DNA of 64,000 nt, from contig OZ024933.1 of assembly GCA_964017235.1 (NCBI GenBank), positions 6,389,962 to 6,453,961 of the forward strand, written 5' to 3'. Source of the DNA: Sabellastarte sp. h YS-2021 (lineage: Eukaryota; Annelida; Polychaeta; Sabellida; Sabellidae). A model generated the notes under the pieces. The model had not been told where the DNA came from, made no database searches, and saw nothing but the letters and a program-made list of their open reading frames with translations. The position numbers and the translations under genes were made by a program. Every line of letters starts with the position of its first letter. Within the stretch, counting starts at the first letter, position 1. Positions 1 to 10,110 of this stretch are shown one piece after another.

Positions 1-370
1 CTTATATCTATATTTTGTCTCTACCGATAATAGACAAATTTCTTTGGTCAGTAGTTGTTTCGACTGTTTCACCTGTGGAACATGCAGATGAGATAAAAAT
101 TCGACATAAAGCACGGAAATCTCATGAGAATACCCGAACTCTCACGTGAATTACTGTTAGCTGGATGTATCAAATAAAATAAACTCACTGTCATGTCTTT
201 CTCACCTATTTCTATGAGGAAATATGTATGTCGTCACTTCTGATAATAGACGTGAATAACTGTTAGGTGGATATATAAAATAAAATAAACTGCTTTTCAT
301 GATTTTCTCACCCCTTTCTATGAGGAAATACGTATGTCATCGCTTCCAATAATAGACAAATGTCTTCAGT
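1..370. repeat. 106-bp tandem repeat, about three copies
   Basis: Blocks containing 'ataatagac', then 'ctgttag.tggat', 'aaataaaataaac' and 'ctatgaggaaata.gtatgtc' recur with a spacing of 106 bases (for example 'cgtgaat' at 145 and 251, 'ataatagac' at 243 and 349). The copies are diverged and the array starts outside the window. No coding signal is visible. Confidence 0.6.
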
Positions 371-1080
371 CCAGAGTGTGTACAAACTCGCGAAATCGTG
401 CTCGAGAGTGAACACTGGCACTGGGCTCTGACTTGGCATAGGGACCTGTCACCTTTGGGTGACTTGTCCAAAATTGGGGCCAGGGCTGAAATTACCATAG
501 GGACCACAGTGTTTGGGCCTTCTTTGGTCAGCTGGTTCTTGGGTAGAAAGATGTCCCTCTGACATTTAATGGGTGAAATTCCCAGATGTCTGCAATGACT
601 TATCTGTGGGCATCAATGGTGCTTAGCTTGCCCTGGAACAGATACAAGAGTAAGTTTGCTATGGGGGGTGTCCTGAAGTCCACCTGATTACTGTGGTCCC
701 ACTTGTAAGAATGGTCTACTTGTCTCATAGACTGATCTGGTTAAGACTCTTGAGGAGTCTCAATTCCTGCTACCACTACCTCAAAAATCCCTGCTCCTTA
801 ATGGATGAAGTGCTAGAAGCCAGGCATTCCGGTTTGGCAGATTCCGGTGAAGAATCTGATTGAATGGTTGAGTCAGCAGGTTGGGCAGGCACAATAGAAT
901 TTGGCTCGACATGGCCACTAAGTCCCAAAACCAAGGCATGTTGGGCCACTTTGGAGCAATTAGAATGGTTCTCTTGCACAGGTGGTCCTGCGACTTCTCC
1001 ACCACTTGCCTAATGCCCCTGTTCCACCAAAGGATTAAGCCCCGATCCTTTCGGCGACCCTTAATCCTGGACAATCAGTG
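371..1080. other. Unassigned DNA left of the Harbinger element
   Basis: This stretch has no convincing gene. A minus-strand reading frame of about 67 codons (979 to 776) has somewhat protein-like composition, but no motif I recognise and no extension. It could be a relic of an older element split by the Harbinger insertion. Confidence 0.3.
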
Positions 1081-1500
1081 AAAAAAGGTAAAATGGGCGG
1101 GAATACTGAATCGGTATTGAAGTACAGATCGGTCTCAGGAAGCCTGAGGAGGCTCCAGGCGGCCCCACACAGTCCCCAACTGTTCTGGGACTAAGAACCG
1201 ACTAAGCCACTTTTCTGGTTGGTTTGAAGCATGATCTTTTCGTACACATACCGACTGGGTCCCTGGACACCTCAGGCCTCCTGGGACTAAGCCCCGACTA
1301 ACTCCCGATTAAGTCTCGGCTTCCTCATGCGTTCTCAGGCCTCCTCAGTCTTCCCCAGACCAATGTAGCCGATTCTTGTTTTGCAAAATTACTGAATTTT
1401 CTCAGTATATACATAAATCTAATTGTCACTACTTTTCTAGGAACACAGCAGGATGCCACCTTTTCAGTTACATATAATGATGTATTTGCTATTTCAACAT

Positions 1501-2688
1501 TGACCACAGCAAGCAGCACCATCACCACCACCACCACCAGCCAGACAGAGACCTAGAAGAAGGCACAACATGTGGGTCAGGCCATGGCTACTACAGAGAG
1601 AGGGGGCCTACAACAACATTATGGCTGACCTGTATGCCACAGATATTCCAGGATTCACCAATTACATTAGGATGACCCCAGAATTTTTTGAAATGATAAA
1701 GACCAGACTGGAACCACATATAGGCAGGCAGGCTACCAACTACAGAGCTCCAATCAGTGTTGGGGAGAAGTTAGCCCTCACCATCAGATATCTGGCCACT
1801 GGAGAGTCATACACATCATTATCTTGTTAGTTCAGGGTTGGCAGATCCACCATCTCCAAGTTTCTACCAGAGGTCTGCAGGGCCATCCAGGATGAGTTCA
1901 CCAGAGAGTACCTCAGATGCCCTACTACTCCAGATGAGTGGAAAGAACTGGAAAGGGAATTCAGGATCAGATGGAATGCTCCACATGAACTGGGAGCCCT
2001 TGATGGAAAGCATGTGGCCCTGAAGAAACCCAAGAACACTGGAGCCCTGTACCACAACTACAAGGGATTCTTTTCCATAGTAATGTTGGCCTTGGTAGAT
2101 GGATAGTATAAGTTCAGATGGCTGGATGCTGGTACAGCTGGATCTTGCTCAGATGCCCAGATATTTAATGCAAGTCGGCTGAAGAGAAAGATTGAGGATG
2201 GAAGGGTAGGCTTCCCTGACCCAGCACCTATAACCCAGGGTGGTAGAGATGTCCCCTACTTCATTCTGGCAGATGATGCATTCGCCCTGAAGACCTGGCT
2301 CATGAAACCCTATGGCAGAAGGATCTTAACCAGAGAGGAAAGGATTGCCAACTACAGAATATCAAGGGGCAGGAGAGTTGTTGAGAATGCTTTTGGCATC
2401 CTGGTCTCAAGATTGAGAGTGATGTTGACCACTATTGAACTACCCCCAGCAACAGTCAGGGAAGTGGTCTTTACCTGTGTGGTTCCACACAACTTACTGA
2501 GAAGCCAGTATCAAGGTGAACATGGTGGTCAACAGCCTGGTGATGATGATGATGATGTGCCTGGTGATTGTCAATTGATTGGTGGTGCTGCTGCTGGTGT
2601 TCCAGACAGAAACCCTGCTAGAGAAGCCAAAAGACAGAGGGATTACCTGAAGGACTACTTCAATAATGAGGGAGCAGTTCCCCCCTGA
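1501..2688 (+). pseudogene. Harbinger transposase (HARBI1-like DDE nuclease), two nonsense codons
   Basis: One frame reads through the region: a proline-rich start near 1504, a basic stretch, the first ATG at 1570, and the nuclease core to a stop at 2686. HARBI1-family landmarks are visible: 'GALDGKH' (first Asp, about 1997), 'AGSCSDAQIF' (second Asp, about 2145) and 'RRVVENAFGILVSRLR' (Glu, about 2380). In-frame TAG codons at 1828-1830 and 2104-2106 break it into three pieces; otherwise it is in register. A splice acceptor-like 'ttgaccacag' just before 1510 suggests an upstream exon. The family cuts and joins transposon ends with the help of the Myb/MADF-like partner. An Asp-rich loop near the C-terminus (2540-2560) is typical of its tail. 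Confidence 0.75.
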
Positions 2689-2748
2689 TAACCAGTCCTT
2701 TTCAGGACTACCAAATGCTGTGCTTTTTCCAAATATCACCACCATTTT

Positions 2749-2960
2749 CCAACATGTTTCCCCCAACAAAGTAACAGACAAACCCAATGCCCAACATAAC
2801 TCACACAAACAACAGACAAACGCACTGCTCAACATAATTCCCCCAACAAACAAACAGACAAACCCAATTCCCAACATAACTCACACACAAAAAAACAGAC
2901 AAACGCACTGGCCAACATAATTCACCCAACAGACAAACAAACCCAATGGCCAACATAACA
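2749..2960. repeat. 'acaaacagacaaaccca' minisatellite inside Harbinger
   Basis: Alternating blocks of 'acagacaaaccca', 'acagacaaacgcactg' and 'caacataa.tc' repeat about every 55-65 bases just after the transposase stop. The same minisatellite, with extra units, follows the matching point in the second Harbinger copy (56775-57065). Confidence 0.65.
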
Positions 2961-3700
2961 GACTGAATGGAATAATTTTAGCATACATTTTTAAATCTAC
3001 ACCCCAACTCCAGTTACATTTTTTGTGTGTTTTTGTAGAAATAACACAAACTAAAAGGTTTTATTTGTTGCGAATTTCAAAATAAAATTTTTTTACTTCT
3101 ACTTCCATACAATTTAGAGAAATTTACAAAATATAACCACTGAAATGGTTACCTTTACATTTTGGTTTATCTGTCTGTTTATCTGTGAGGACTTATGTTT
3201 GCAAATTTTTTCGTCAGTTTGTTGGTTAGGGTTATGTTTGGTGTTGGGTTTGTCTGTTAGTTGGTTGGTGGCTATATTTTAACTCTAGGGATAGTGTCAG
3301 TGTTGGACTTTTTCATTACAAATTTAAAGGTATCCCATGGATTTTTAGTTATAAATGGGCAGATTATTGGCCATATTTGGAGTTAATTTAACTATTTTTT
3401 TCTATGTGGCCTTCTTTTGTTATTTGCATTACCATGGGTTATTTATTTTATGTTTGGGGTGGTGTTGGGTGTTGGGCTTTTTGGGGGGCTTCTTTTTTTC
3501 TTGTGATAAGTATTTGTACTGAACTGTTTCATTTTGGGAGGGGAATATGAGCAACATGTAGCTTAATAAATTGTTTTTTGGAATATTTGGGTGGCCCTGA
3601 AAAGGGCCTGGCAGGTCAAAGACCTGCCCTGACTGGATGGCTACTGAGGAGGCTGCTGCTGTTGAGGCGGTGCTGTGGTGGTGACAGTAAAAAGTTGCGG
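2961..3700. other. Non-coding middle of the Harbinger element
   Basis: AT-rich DNA between the two convergent Harbinger genes, with no reading frame that I can support. It is conserved with 57070-57760 of the second copy, which shows it is part of the transposon. 'aataaa' motifs on both strands (for example 3082 and, in the minus sense, near 3565) could end the two transcripts. Confidence 0.5.
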
Positions 3701-3706
3701 CGGCTG

Positions 3707-4567
3707 CTACTGAGGCTGCTCAATGATCTGTGTTGATGTCAGATCAGGTAACTGGCTTAGTATTCCACTTAAGTTGTGTCTACTGTCCTCGTCCTGTACT
3801 GTGAGAACTGATGGAGGGTTTCCAAAGCCAATGGGGCTGGGTGTGCAGTAGACGTAACTGCTGCTAGCTGCTGCTTGGGTGGAAGTAGAAGTCTGTTGAG
3901 TGGTAGTTGGCAGTATCCCGACCCTCTGGGACTCCGTGGTGATAGTGGCTGATCTTCTAGGTAGTGGTTGACGTCTACGGTTGCTCTTGATGCTTTCAAT
4001 GTCTCTAAAAATTCTGCCCTTGAGGTCATCAAACTCCTCTTGGGTCATCTTCTCAGCCTATGAAGTCACGTAGTCAAAGAAGGGCTGCCTGTCTGACTTC
4101 TGCTGCAGGAAACCTGAGATCAATGTCCTCATCTGGTCAAAGTGCTCGAGTATCTTGGAGTCTGTTGAAACTGGTGTAGATGTAATCATAGATTGATTCC
4201 TACTCTCCCTCAGGACACTGGACTCTAGGTGTTCTGTATCAGTAGTAGATCCACAAGATTCATCCCGCCTGCTGGTGTTTGGACTAGCCTCAAACCCTGA
4301 GCTGAATGTTGCACAGACCCTGGCTCTCTTGGCTGAGTGGAACTCTGAATCTTCCTCACACCTCTCATATTCTTCGCAAGCTTCCTCAGTAACTTCTGAA
4401 TGTTCCCCTCTCTCTTCTGTACCCTCCTCTGTCTTTTCCCCTGTCCTTTCCTCTGCCCTTTCCTCCACCTCTCCACCTTCCTTCTCCATCTCCTCTTGCC
4501 TCTCATCCATCTTCTTCTTTCCTCTCTTCCATCCTTTCTCTTTCCTCATAACTCCAATCAATAGCAA
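3707..4567 (-). pseudogene. Harbinger accessory DNA-binding protein, C-terminal part, one nonsense codon
   Basis: A single minus frame runs from the ATG at 4567 to 3707, broken by one TAG at 4055-4057. The N-terminal third is very Lys/Glu-rich (KKMDERQEEMEKE and repeats of 'EERTEE'), followed by a serine/threonine-rich middle, then 'DRQPFFDYV', 'EEFDDLKGRIFRDIESIK' and a low-complexity tail. This order (charged linker, then a short BESS-like helix motif) is seen in Myb/SANT- or MADF-type partners of Harbinger transposases, which bind the transposon ends and import the nuclease. The N-terminal Myb/MADF domain itself is not visible in this window and would lie on an upstream exon. The second copy (58686-57761) has the same TAG at the same place. 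Family assignment is inferred mainly from context. Confidence 0.55.
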
Positions 4568-5240
4568 AAAATAAGGAAAAAACTAAAATGTGTTTCCTAA
4601 CTGTAAAATTTGCCTTTAGCTCAAGTATTATATTTTAAAAAAAACTGAAAACCCCTAAAAACAGTGACACATGTCTCTCAGTAGCCAACCAGTCAGTAAC
4701 AAGGAGAACATGTGCGCGGTCGCTTAGTCTCAGACCCCCTCATTGCCTCGTTTTAATTTCCGACGCGGAAAATAGTCGGCTGTTAATCGGTACTTAATCC
4801 CAGGCCTCCTGGGGCATCCTCAGACTGTCGCAAACTAAATTTGTGTGGTCCCAGGTGTCCCAGGTTTGGGTCGGTTTCTCTTAGTCGGGGCTTAGTCCCA
4901 GACCTTGATTTTTGGGTCGCAGGACACCTGAGACAGTCTGAGGCTTCCGGGGACTAATGAAACCAATTCCTTTTCACACGCATGAAACTTCAAAGGTCTG
5001 TAATGAGTCGGGGACTGGCAAACAGGCCTCCTGGGACTAAGGGTCGCAGGAAGCCTGGGACAACATAGGACTGTGTAAATTTGGGTTTGAGGAAGCCTGT
5101 GATTGGACATTTTATTTACGGCAGGAAAAAAGAATCGGTTTGGAAACATGTTTGATATTTCTCACAGCCACAACCGACAACAACCGACCCTTACAGAACG
5201 CCTGGGACTAAACAAATTTTTGAAACTGACTCCCAAAAAC

Positions 5241-5740
5241 CCTTAATCAGGAAGCTTAGTCATGTGGTGGAACACCCACATAAGATGGTTACCGGTGGGA
5301 AGGCATATGGGTCCCATGGCAGACTGACTGCATCCACTGTCCATGTTAGGGGGTGTCGCATTGGTGATACAAGCTAAGGCAGTTTGTTCTTGAATCTGAT
5401 GGCAAAGCAGGTCCACTTGGGGCACCAGGAGCATATTGCTTGGAAGATCTCTGGCAGGAGGAACTATTCTTTCTGGATGGTCTAGCCTGGATAGCTAGTG
5501 TGCAGTGTGTTCCCCTAAGAGAGTGCCCCACCTTTCTTTTGATGTATCTGTAAAAGTATATTTTAGTGGGTGTTATGGTTGACCTTGAAGCACAGTACCT
5601 TCCTGCAGCCACCATTTTAGGTAGGGGTATGAACTGGGAACGGGGATCATCTTTTCTAGTGATTCTGGTACTCTCTAGTGTTCAAGCTGACACCTGCACA
5701 TGTACAATGTATGTTTAAACCATAGAAGCTTTAGGAGTTC
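5241..5740. other. Unassigned DNA right of the Harbinger element
   Basis: Two overlapping minus-strand frames (5615-5346 and 5434-5243) contain protein-like stretches, but show no family motif. They may be remains of an older retroelement into which the Harbinger jumped. This could not be confirmed by matching the left flank. Confidence 0.3.
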
Positions 5741-6232
5741 CTAATATTACATTTCGACACAAAGTGCATTTCTTATTAGTTCTGCACACGTCTCACAACT
5801 GCGCTGATGGATGCATGGTAGAAGTACTATAATATTGCCATCCATAAAAAATCTTAAAAGGTGGTGCTATATCCGATTTTATCCTCTGCTGAATCCCACT
5901 TTTCTCACATAAACTTTCAATTTCACATATTTTATGCCATAAATCCACAGCTTTAGTAGTATTATATTTTAATATTTGCAACCTATATCAGTCATATCAG
6001 AACACCCCAACTGACATTCAATTTTTCTGCACTTTTGTGTATGGAACACTGGGTCATACTGATGTTATCCTGATTTAAACTTTCAGCTGCACATAATTTC
6101 ACCACAGAAAGCACATTTCACTCTGTTTCCAGGTCCACAGAGGAATAACCCAGCTTTAACTAATTCAAGTGGTGACATATTTTCATCATTTGGCAATTTT
6201 TCCCAGAAGCAAGCCAAACGAAGATCTGATGC
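5740..6232 (-). pseudogene. Decayed IAP-like fragment: BIR domain plus partial RING
   Basis: The minus strand from 6230 to 5995 reads as a BIR-type zinc-binding repeat: 'SDLRLACFWEKLPNDENMSP', then 'LELVKAGLFLCGPGNRVKC', the C-x2-C pair 'CAFC', and a later 'FH.QKC....C'. One TGA and one TAA interrupt it, and the spacing between the Cys pair and the His is about four residues longer than in the family. Further along (5815-5750) is the second half of a RING finger: 'MHPSAQL', a TGA where a Cys is expected, 'DVCRTNKKCTLCR'. BIR plus RING is the architecture of inhibitor-of-apoptosis proteins, which are greatly expanded in bivalves. It is clearly not functional. The call rests on motif spacing alone. 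Confidence 0.5.
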
Positions 6233-6780
6233 ATAACATTAAGTCTACAACGTTTGTCATTTTATGTTTTTTCATGAAACCTCAAATAGTTAACCTTATT
6301 TAATGTGATGACCAAATCCTCATCAGAGAGAGAATTGAGCTACAAAAAGAGCATTAGATATTGATTTTTGTAAATTAATAAATATACTCTGAAATATACT
6401 TCAAGGATTCATAGAATCTCCAAGCTTATAGACCTGTCACCTATAACGATTCAAAATTATGCACTGTGGACATATTTAAATTTAAGCTTTTTATATCATA
6501 TTGCATAATTTAAATGTTTTTTCACACACTAGAATGATTCCTCTTTCTTCATTTTGAGCAAGTATCCAATTTTATCTTTGTTTTCAGACTGCAGTCCTTT
6601 GTAGACAGATAAAAATTGCTTCTCCCTGAAAATAGAAGAATTGCACACAACCAATCACTGAAAAAACATATACATTTATAATGCAGAAATAAACAATAAT
6701 AAACTAGACCTACGCTTCGGAGAACCGATGCAAATTTGTATTCACTGGAAAGGCAACTCACCAAAGCCAGTGAACCATCG
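6233..6780. other. AT-rich intergenic DNA, nothing recognised
   Basis: No coding, structural or repeat signal that I can support was found between the IAP-like fragment and the tandem array beginning near 6783. Confidence 0.4.
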
Positions 6781-6782
6781 GT

Positions 6783-7705
6783 TGACCTTGAAGGAGTGGC
6801 CAAAGGTCAAATCTAACATCAGAAGATTCCTAGCCCAAGATTTCGTATGAGTTGGTTTTGTACTGTAAACATCTAGGATCAATAATAAGCAAGTTACAAG
6901 CACTTTTAAGTTTAGCTATCCTCATTTGACCTTGAAGGAGGGGCCCAAGGTCAAATTCAACCACACCAAAAGATTCCCTGCCCATGATTACCTATAGGTT
7001 GGTTTACCATCCCAAACTCTACGTCCAATAATAAGAAAGTTATAAACACTTTTCACTTTGGCTATCCTCATTTAACCTTGAAAGAGGGGCCTAAGGTCAA
7101 ATGTGACCACACCAAAAGATTTCCAGCCCATCATTACCTATATGTTGGTTTGCCATCCAAAACCTCTAGGACCAATAATAAGCGAGTTATAAACACTTTT
7201 AAGATTGGCTATCCTCACTTAACTTTGAAAGAGGGGCCCAAGGTCAAATGTGACCACACCAAAAGATTCCTAGGTCACGATTTCCTATAGGTTGGTTTAC
7301 CATCCCAAACCTCTTGGACCAATAATAAGCGAGTTATAAGCAATTTTAAGTTTGGCTATCCTCATTTGACCTTGACCGAGGGTACAATAACGACCAATAA
7401 TAAGTGAGATATAAGCACTTTTAACTTTGGCTATCCTCGTTTGACCTTGAAGGAGGGGCCCAAGGTCAAATCCGTCCACACCAGAAGATTCCCAGCCAAT
7501 GATTTCCTATATGTTGGTTTACCATCCCAAACCTCTGGAACCAATAATAAACGAGTTATAAGCACTTTTGAGTTTGGCTATCCTCATTTGACCTTGAACA
7601 AGGGGTCTTAGGTCAAATTTGACCACACAAAAAGATTCTCAGCTCACGAATTCCTGTAGGTTGGTTTACCATCCCGAACCTCTAGACCAATAATAAGCTT
7701 TTATA
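6783..7705. repeat. 147-bp tandem array with paired AGGTCA half-sites
   Basis: Units start with 'gaccttgaaggaggggcccaa' and contain 'accaataataagcgagttat'. Starts at 6783, 6928, 7074, 7221, 7368, 7443 and 7590 give a period of 145-147 bases, with one half-length unit (7368 to 7443). Most units carry an outward-facing pair, TTTGACCTT and AAGGTCAAA, about 13-15 bases apart. Divergence between units is moderate. Confidence 0.8.
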
Positions 7706-7734
7706 AGGCATTTAGTCAATAATAAGCGTTAATA

Positions 7735-8872
7735 AGGCATTTAGTCTTTAGGCATTACTGTGAAATACAAAGCTGCAGTTCCGCAACTATACTATGTAGC
7801 AGATCATTCCAAAGTAGGTGAAGGAGTTATTTAGAAGAAATTGCCTATCTGTAACACTTTTAGCAATAAATAAAATTTGCTCATTTTAGTAGCTATTACT
7901 CTGCCTTCCAAAGAGCTGCAGTTCTACAATGTCACTATGTGGCAGATCACCCCAAAGTAGGTGAATAACTTATTTAGAAGAAATTGCCTATCTGCAATAC
8001 TTTTACAGATAAAAGACATTCACTCGTTTTAGCAGGTATGACTCAGCTATGCAAAGAGCTATGGATGTGCAACTTCACTATGTGGTTGATCACACAAAAG
8101 ATGAATGAGTTATTTAGAAGAAATTGCCTATCTGTAACACTTTCAGAGATAAAAGACTTATTATATTAAATTAGAAGAAACTGCCTATCTGAAATACTTT
8201 TAGAGATAAAAGGTATTGACTCATTTTAGTAGCTATTACTCAGATATGCAAAGAGCCACAGTTGTGCAACTTCAATATGTGGTAGATCACCCAAAAGTAG
8301 GTATAAGGCTTATTTAGAGGAAATGGCCTATGTGCAACACTTTTAGAGATTAGACATTTATTCATTTTAGCAGGTATGACTCAGCTATGCAAAGAGCTAC
8401 ATGCAACTTTACTGTGTGATAGATCAGCCAAAAGTATGCAAATGACTTACAAGAAATTGCAGATCTGTAATACTTTTAGAGATAAAATACATTTACTCAT
8501 TTAGTAGCTATGACTGTGCTATACAAAGGACTATAGATCTGAAACTTCACTATGTGATAGATCACCCAAAAGTAGGTGAATGACTTATTTAGAAGAAATT
8601 GCCTATCTGTAATACTTTCAGAGATAAAAGACATTTGCATATTTTAGTAGCTATTACTCAGCTAGCCAAAGAGCTACAGTTCTGCAACTTCACTATGTGG
8701 CAGATCACCCAAAAGTCGGTAAATGACTTATTAAAATTGTGTATTTGCAATACTTTTACAGATAAAAGGCATTTACTAATTTTTGTAGCTACGACTCAGC
8801 TTTGTAAAGAGCTATAGATCTGCAACTTTAGAATGTGGCAGATCATGCAAAAGTAGGTAAATGACTTATTTA
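7735..8872. repeat. Tandem array, period about 140-143 bp
   Basis: Recurring blocks are 'agaaattgcctatctg.aa', 'cttttagagataaaa', 'agctatgactcagctatgcaaagagctac' and 'cactatgtggcagatcaccc'. Starts of 'ttgcctatctg' at 7841, 7984 and 8124 give the period; later units have deletions. The array is a diverged, reverse-oriented relative of the 58917-60235 array. Confidence 0.75.
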
Positions 8873-9195
8873 TCACTAAAATTACTCTCGCACCATTTCC
8901 AAGATAATAAGTTTTTTGCATTTTTACGCATAAATTGGCCATCAAAAATGCAAAAATTGGGAAAACAATTTTGTGTACACCCTCAGGGTTAAAAATTTTG
9001 TCATAATCGCTCTATCTCACTCCGTTTCCAAGAAAACAAGTTTTTCCATTTTTACGCAAAAATTAAAGATGGCCGCCAAAAGTGGTGGGAAAATTATTTT
9101 TGGGAAAAGTCACCAGGAGACTCTGGAGATACTCTGCGGGTCAAAAATTTCAGCGAAATCGGTCTATCTTGTTCCGTTTCTGACATACACGTGTA
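8873..9195. repeat. Two-unit module with 'gatggccgccaaa', linking array to satellite
   Basis: Two related blocks carry 'catttttacgca', 'ggccatcaaaa/ggccgccaaaa' and a 'cgctctatctcactccgtttcca' type end. A related module in the opposite orientation follows the 133-bp array at 60240-60590. No gene is visible. Confidence 0.5.
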
Positions 9196-9199
9196 GCGA

Positions 9200-9478
9200 G
9201 CCTGATATCTGTAGATGTGAACCTGGAATACTCTCAAAGTGGGCAATTTCATGATTTTACAGGGTGTAGGAACTTCAAAATGTATAATTTTACAGGTTGG
9301 AGGAACATGTGGATGAGGTGGTGTTTGAATAAAATGTGTCAGCTCAAAGCATTTCAGTGTAGATGTGAACCTGGAATACTCTCAAAGTGGGTGATTTCAT
9401 GTTTTTACAGGGTGGAGGAACATCAAAATGTGTGATTTTACAGGGTGGAGGAATGTGTGGATGAGGTGGTGTTTCAAC
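9200..9478 (+). repeat. 148-bp satellite, short left block
   Basis: Two units of the 'acagggtggaggaac' satellite described at 13326-22960. The array is cut near 9478 by the 9479-13325 insert and resumes at 13326 at the matching point of the unit. Confidence 0.75.
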
Positions 9479-9639
9479 TAGAAATTGCGTCTCGACGCAG
9501 TGTATCCCCAGACGGGACATAGTTAAGGCATGAATATGTCGGTCTTGAGCCTGTTTCCTGGAGTACCAGGTCAGGATTCTCCATAGTACCAGATTACTCC
9601 CAAAAGCTAATCACTAGTTCTTTCACTTATATCTGTCTT

Positions 9640-10110
9640 TAAAAATTACATTTCATGGATCCAGAAGATCCATATAGTGATCCGGATCACTTCCAAAATT
9701 CAATCATTTCATCCTTTTACCTTTTCAGACATATCCTGAAAATTTCATCAAAATCTGTCCATAAGTTTTTGATTTATCTTGTACACAAACATCTGGCAGC
9801 CTGGATCCAGATGATCCAGATCACTCCCAAAATCTAATCACTTGTTCCTTTTCCCATTTAGGACATTTCCTGAAAATTTTATCAAAATCCACCCATGACT
9901 TTTTGAGCTATTTGTCTTTAAAAATTATATTTCATGGACCCAGAAGATCCAGATAGTGGTCCAGATCACTCGCAAAATTGAACCATTTCTTTCTTTTACC
10001 TCTTCTTCCTTTTACCATTTGTAACATATCCTAAAAATATCATCAAAATTCATCCTAAAATTATGTTGCAGCCTGGATCCAGATGATCCAGATCACTCCA
10101 AAAATGTAAT
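9640..10110. repeat. ~146-bp tandem array, left part
   Basis: Units contain 'catggatccagaagatcca', 'gatcactcccaaaat', 'cctgaaaatttcatcaaaat' and 'gttttgagctat'. The array continues at 12393-12920 on the other side of the LINE; in that part unit starts at 12490, 12638 and 12782 give periods of 148 and 144. Confidence 0.75.

Larger units (their letters stand above)
1080..5240. mobile_element. PIF/Harbinger DNA transposon, decayed, near full length
   Basis: The two convergent genes expected of a PIF/Harbinger element are present: a HARBI1-type nuclease on the plus strand (1501-2688) and a glutamate-rich accessory protein on the minus strand (4567-3707). The ends carry GC-richer subterminal repeats built on 'gggactaag'; a 16-base inverted match lies at 1283-1298 and 4884-4899. 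Exact termini and the 3-bp target duplication could not be fixed, so the limits are approximate. A second copy, truncated on the transposase side, lies at 56585-58914. Confidence 0.65.

Noticed and set aside
4275-4574. Plus-strand Ser-rich reading frames at 4275-4574 and 58349-58705
   Set aside because: They are antisense shadows of the Lys/Glu-rich Harbinger accessory gene.
7078-9435. Short frames within the tandem arrays (7078-7290, 8599-8817, 9217-9435 and similar)
   Set aside because: They change frame from unit to unit and follow the repeat period; no coding signal.
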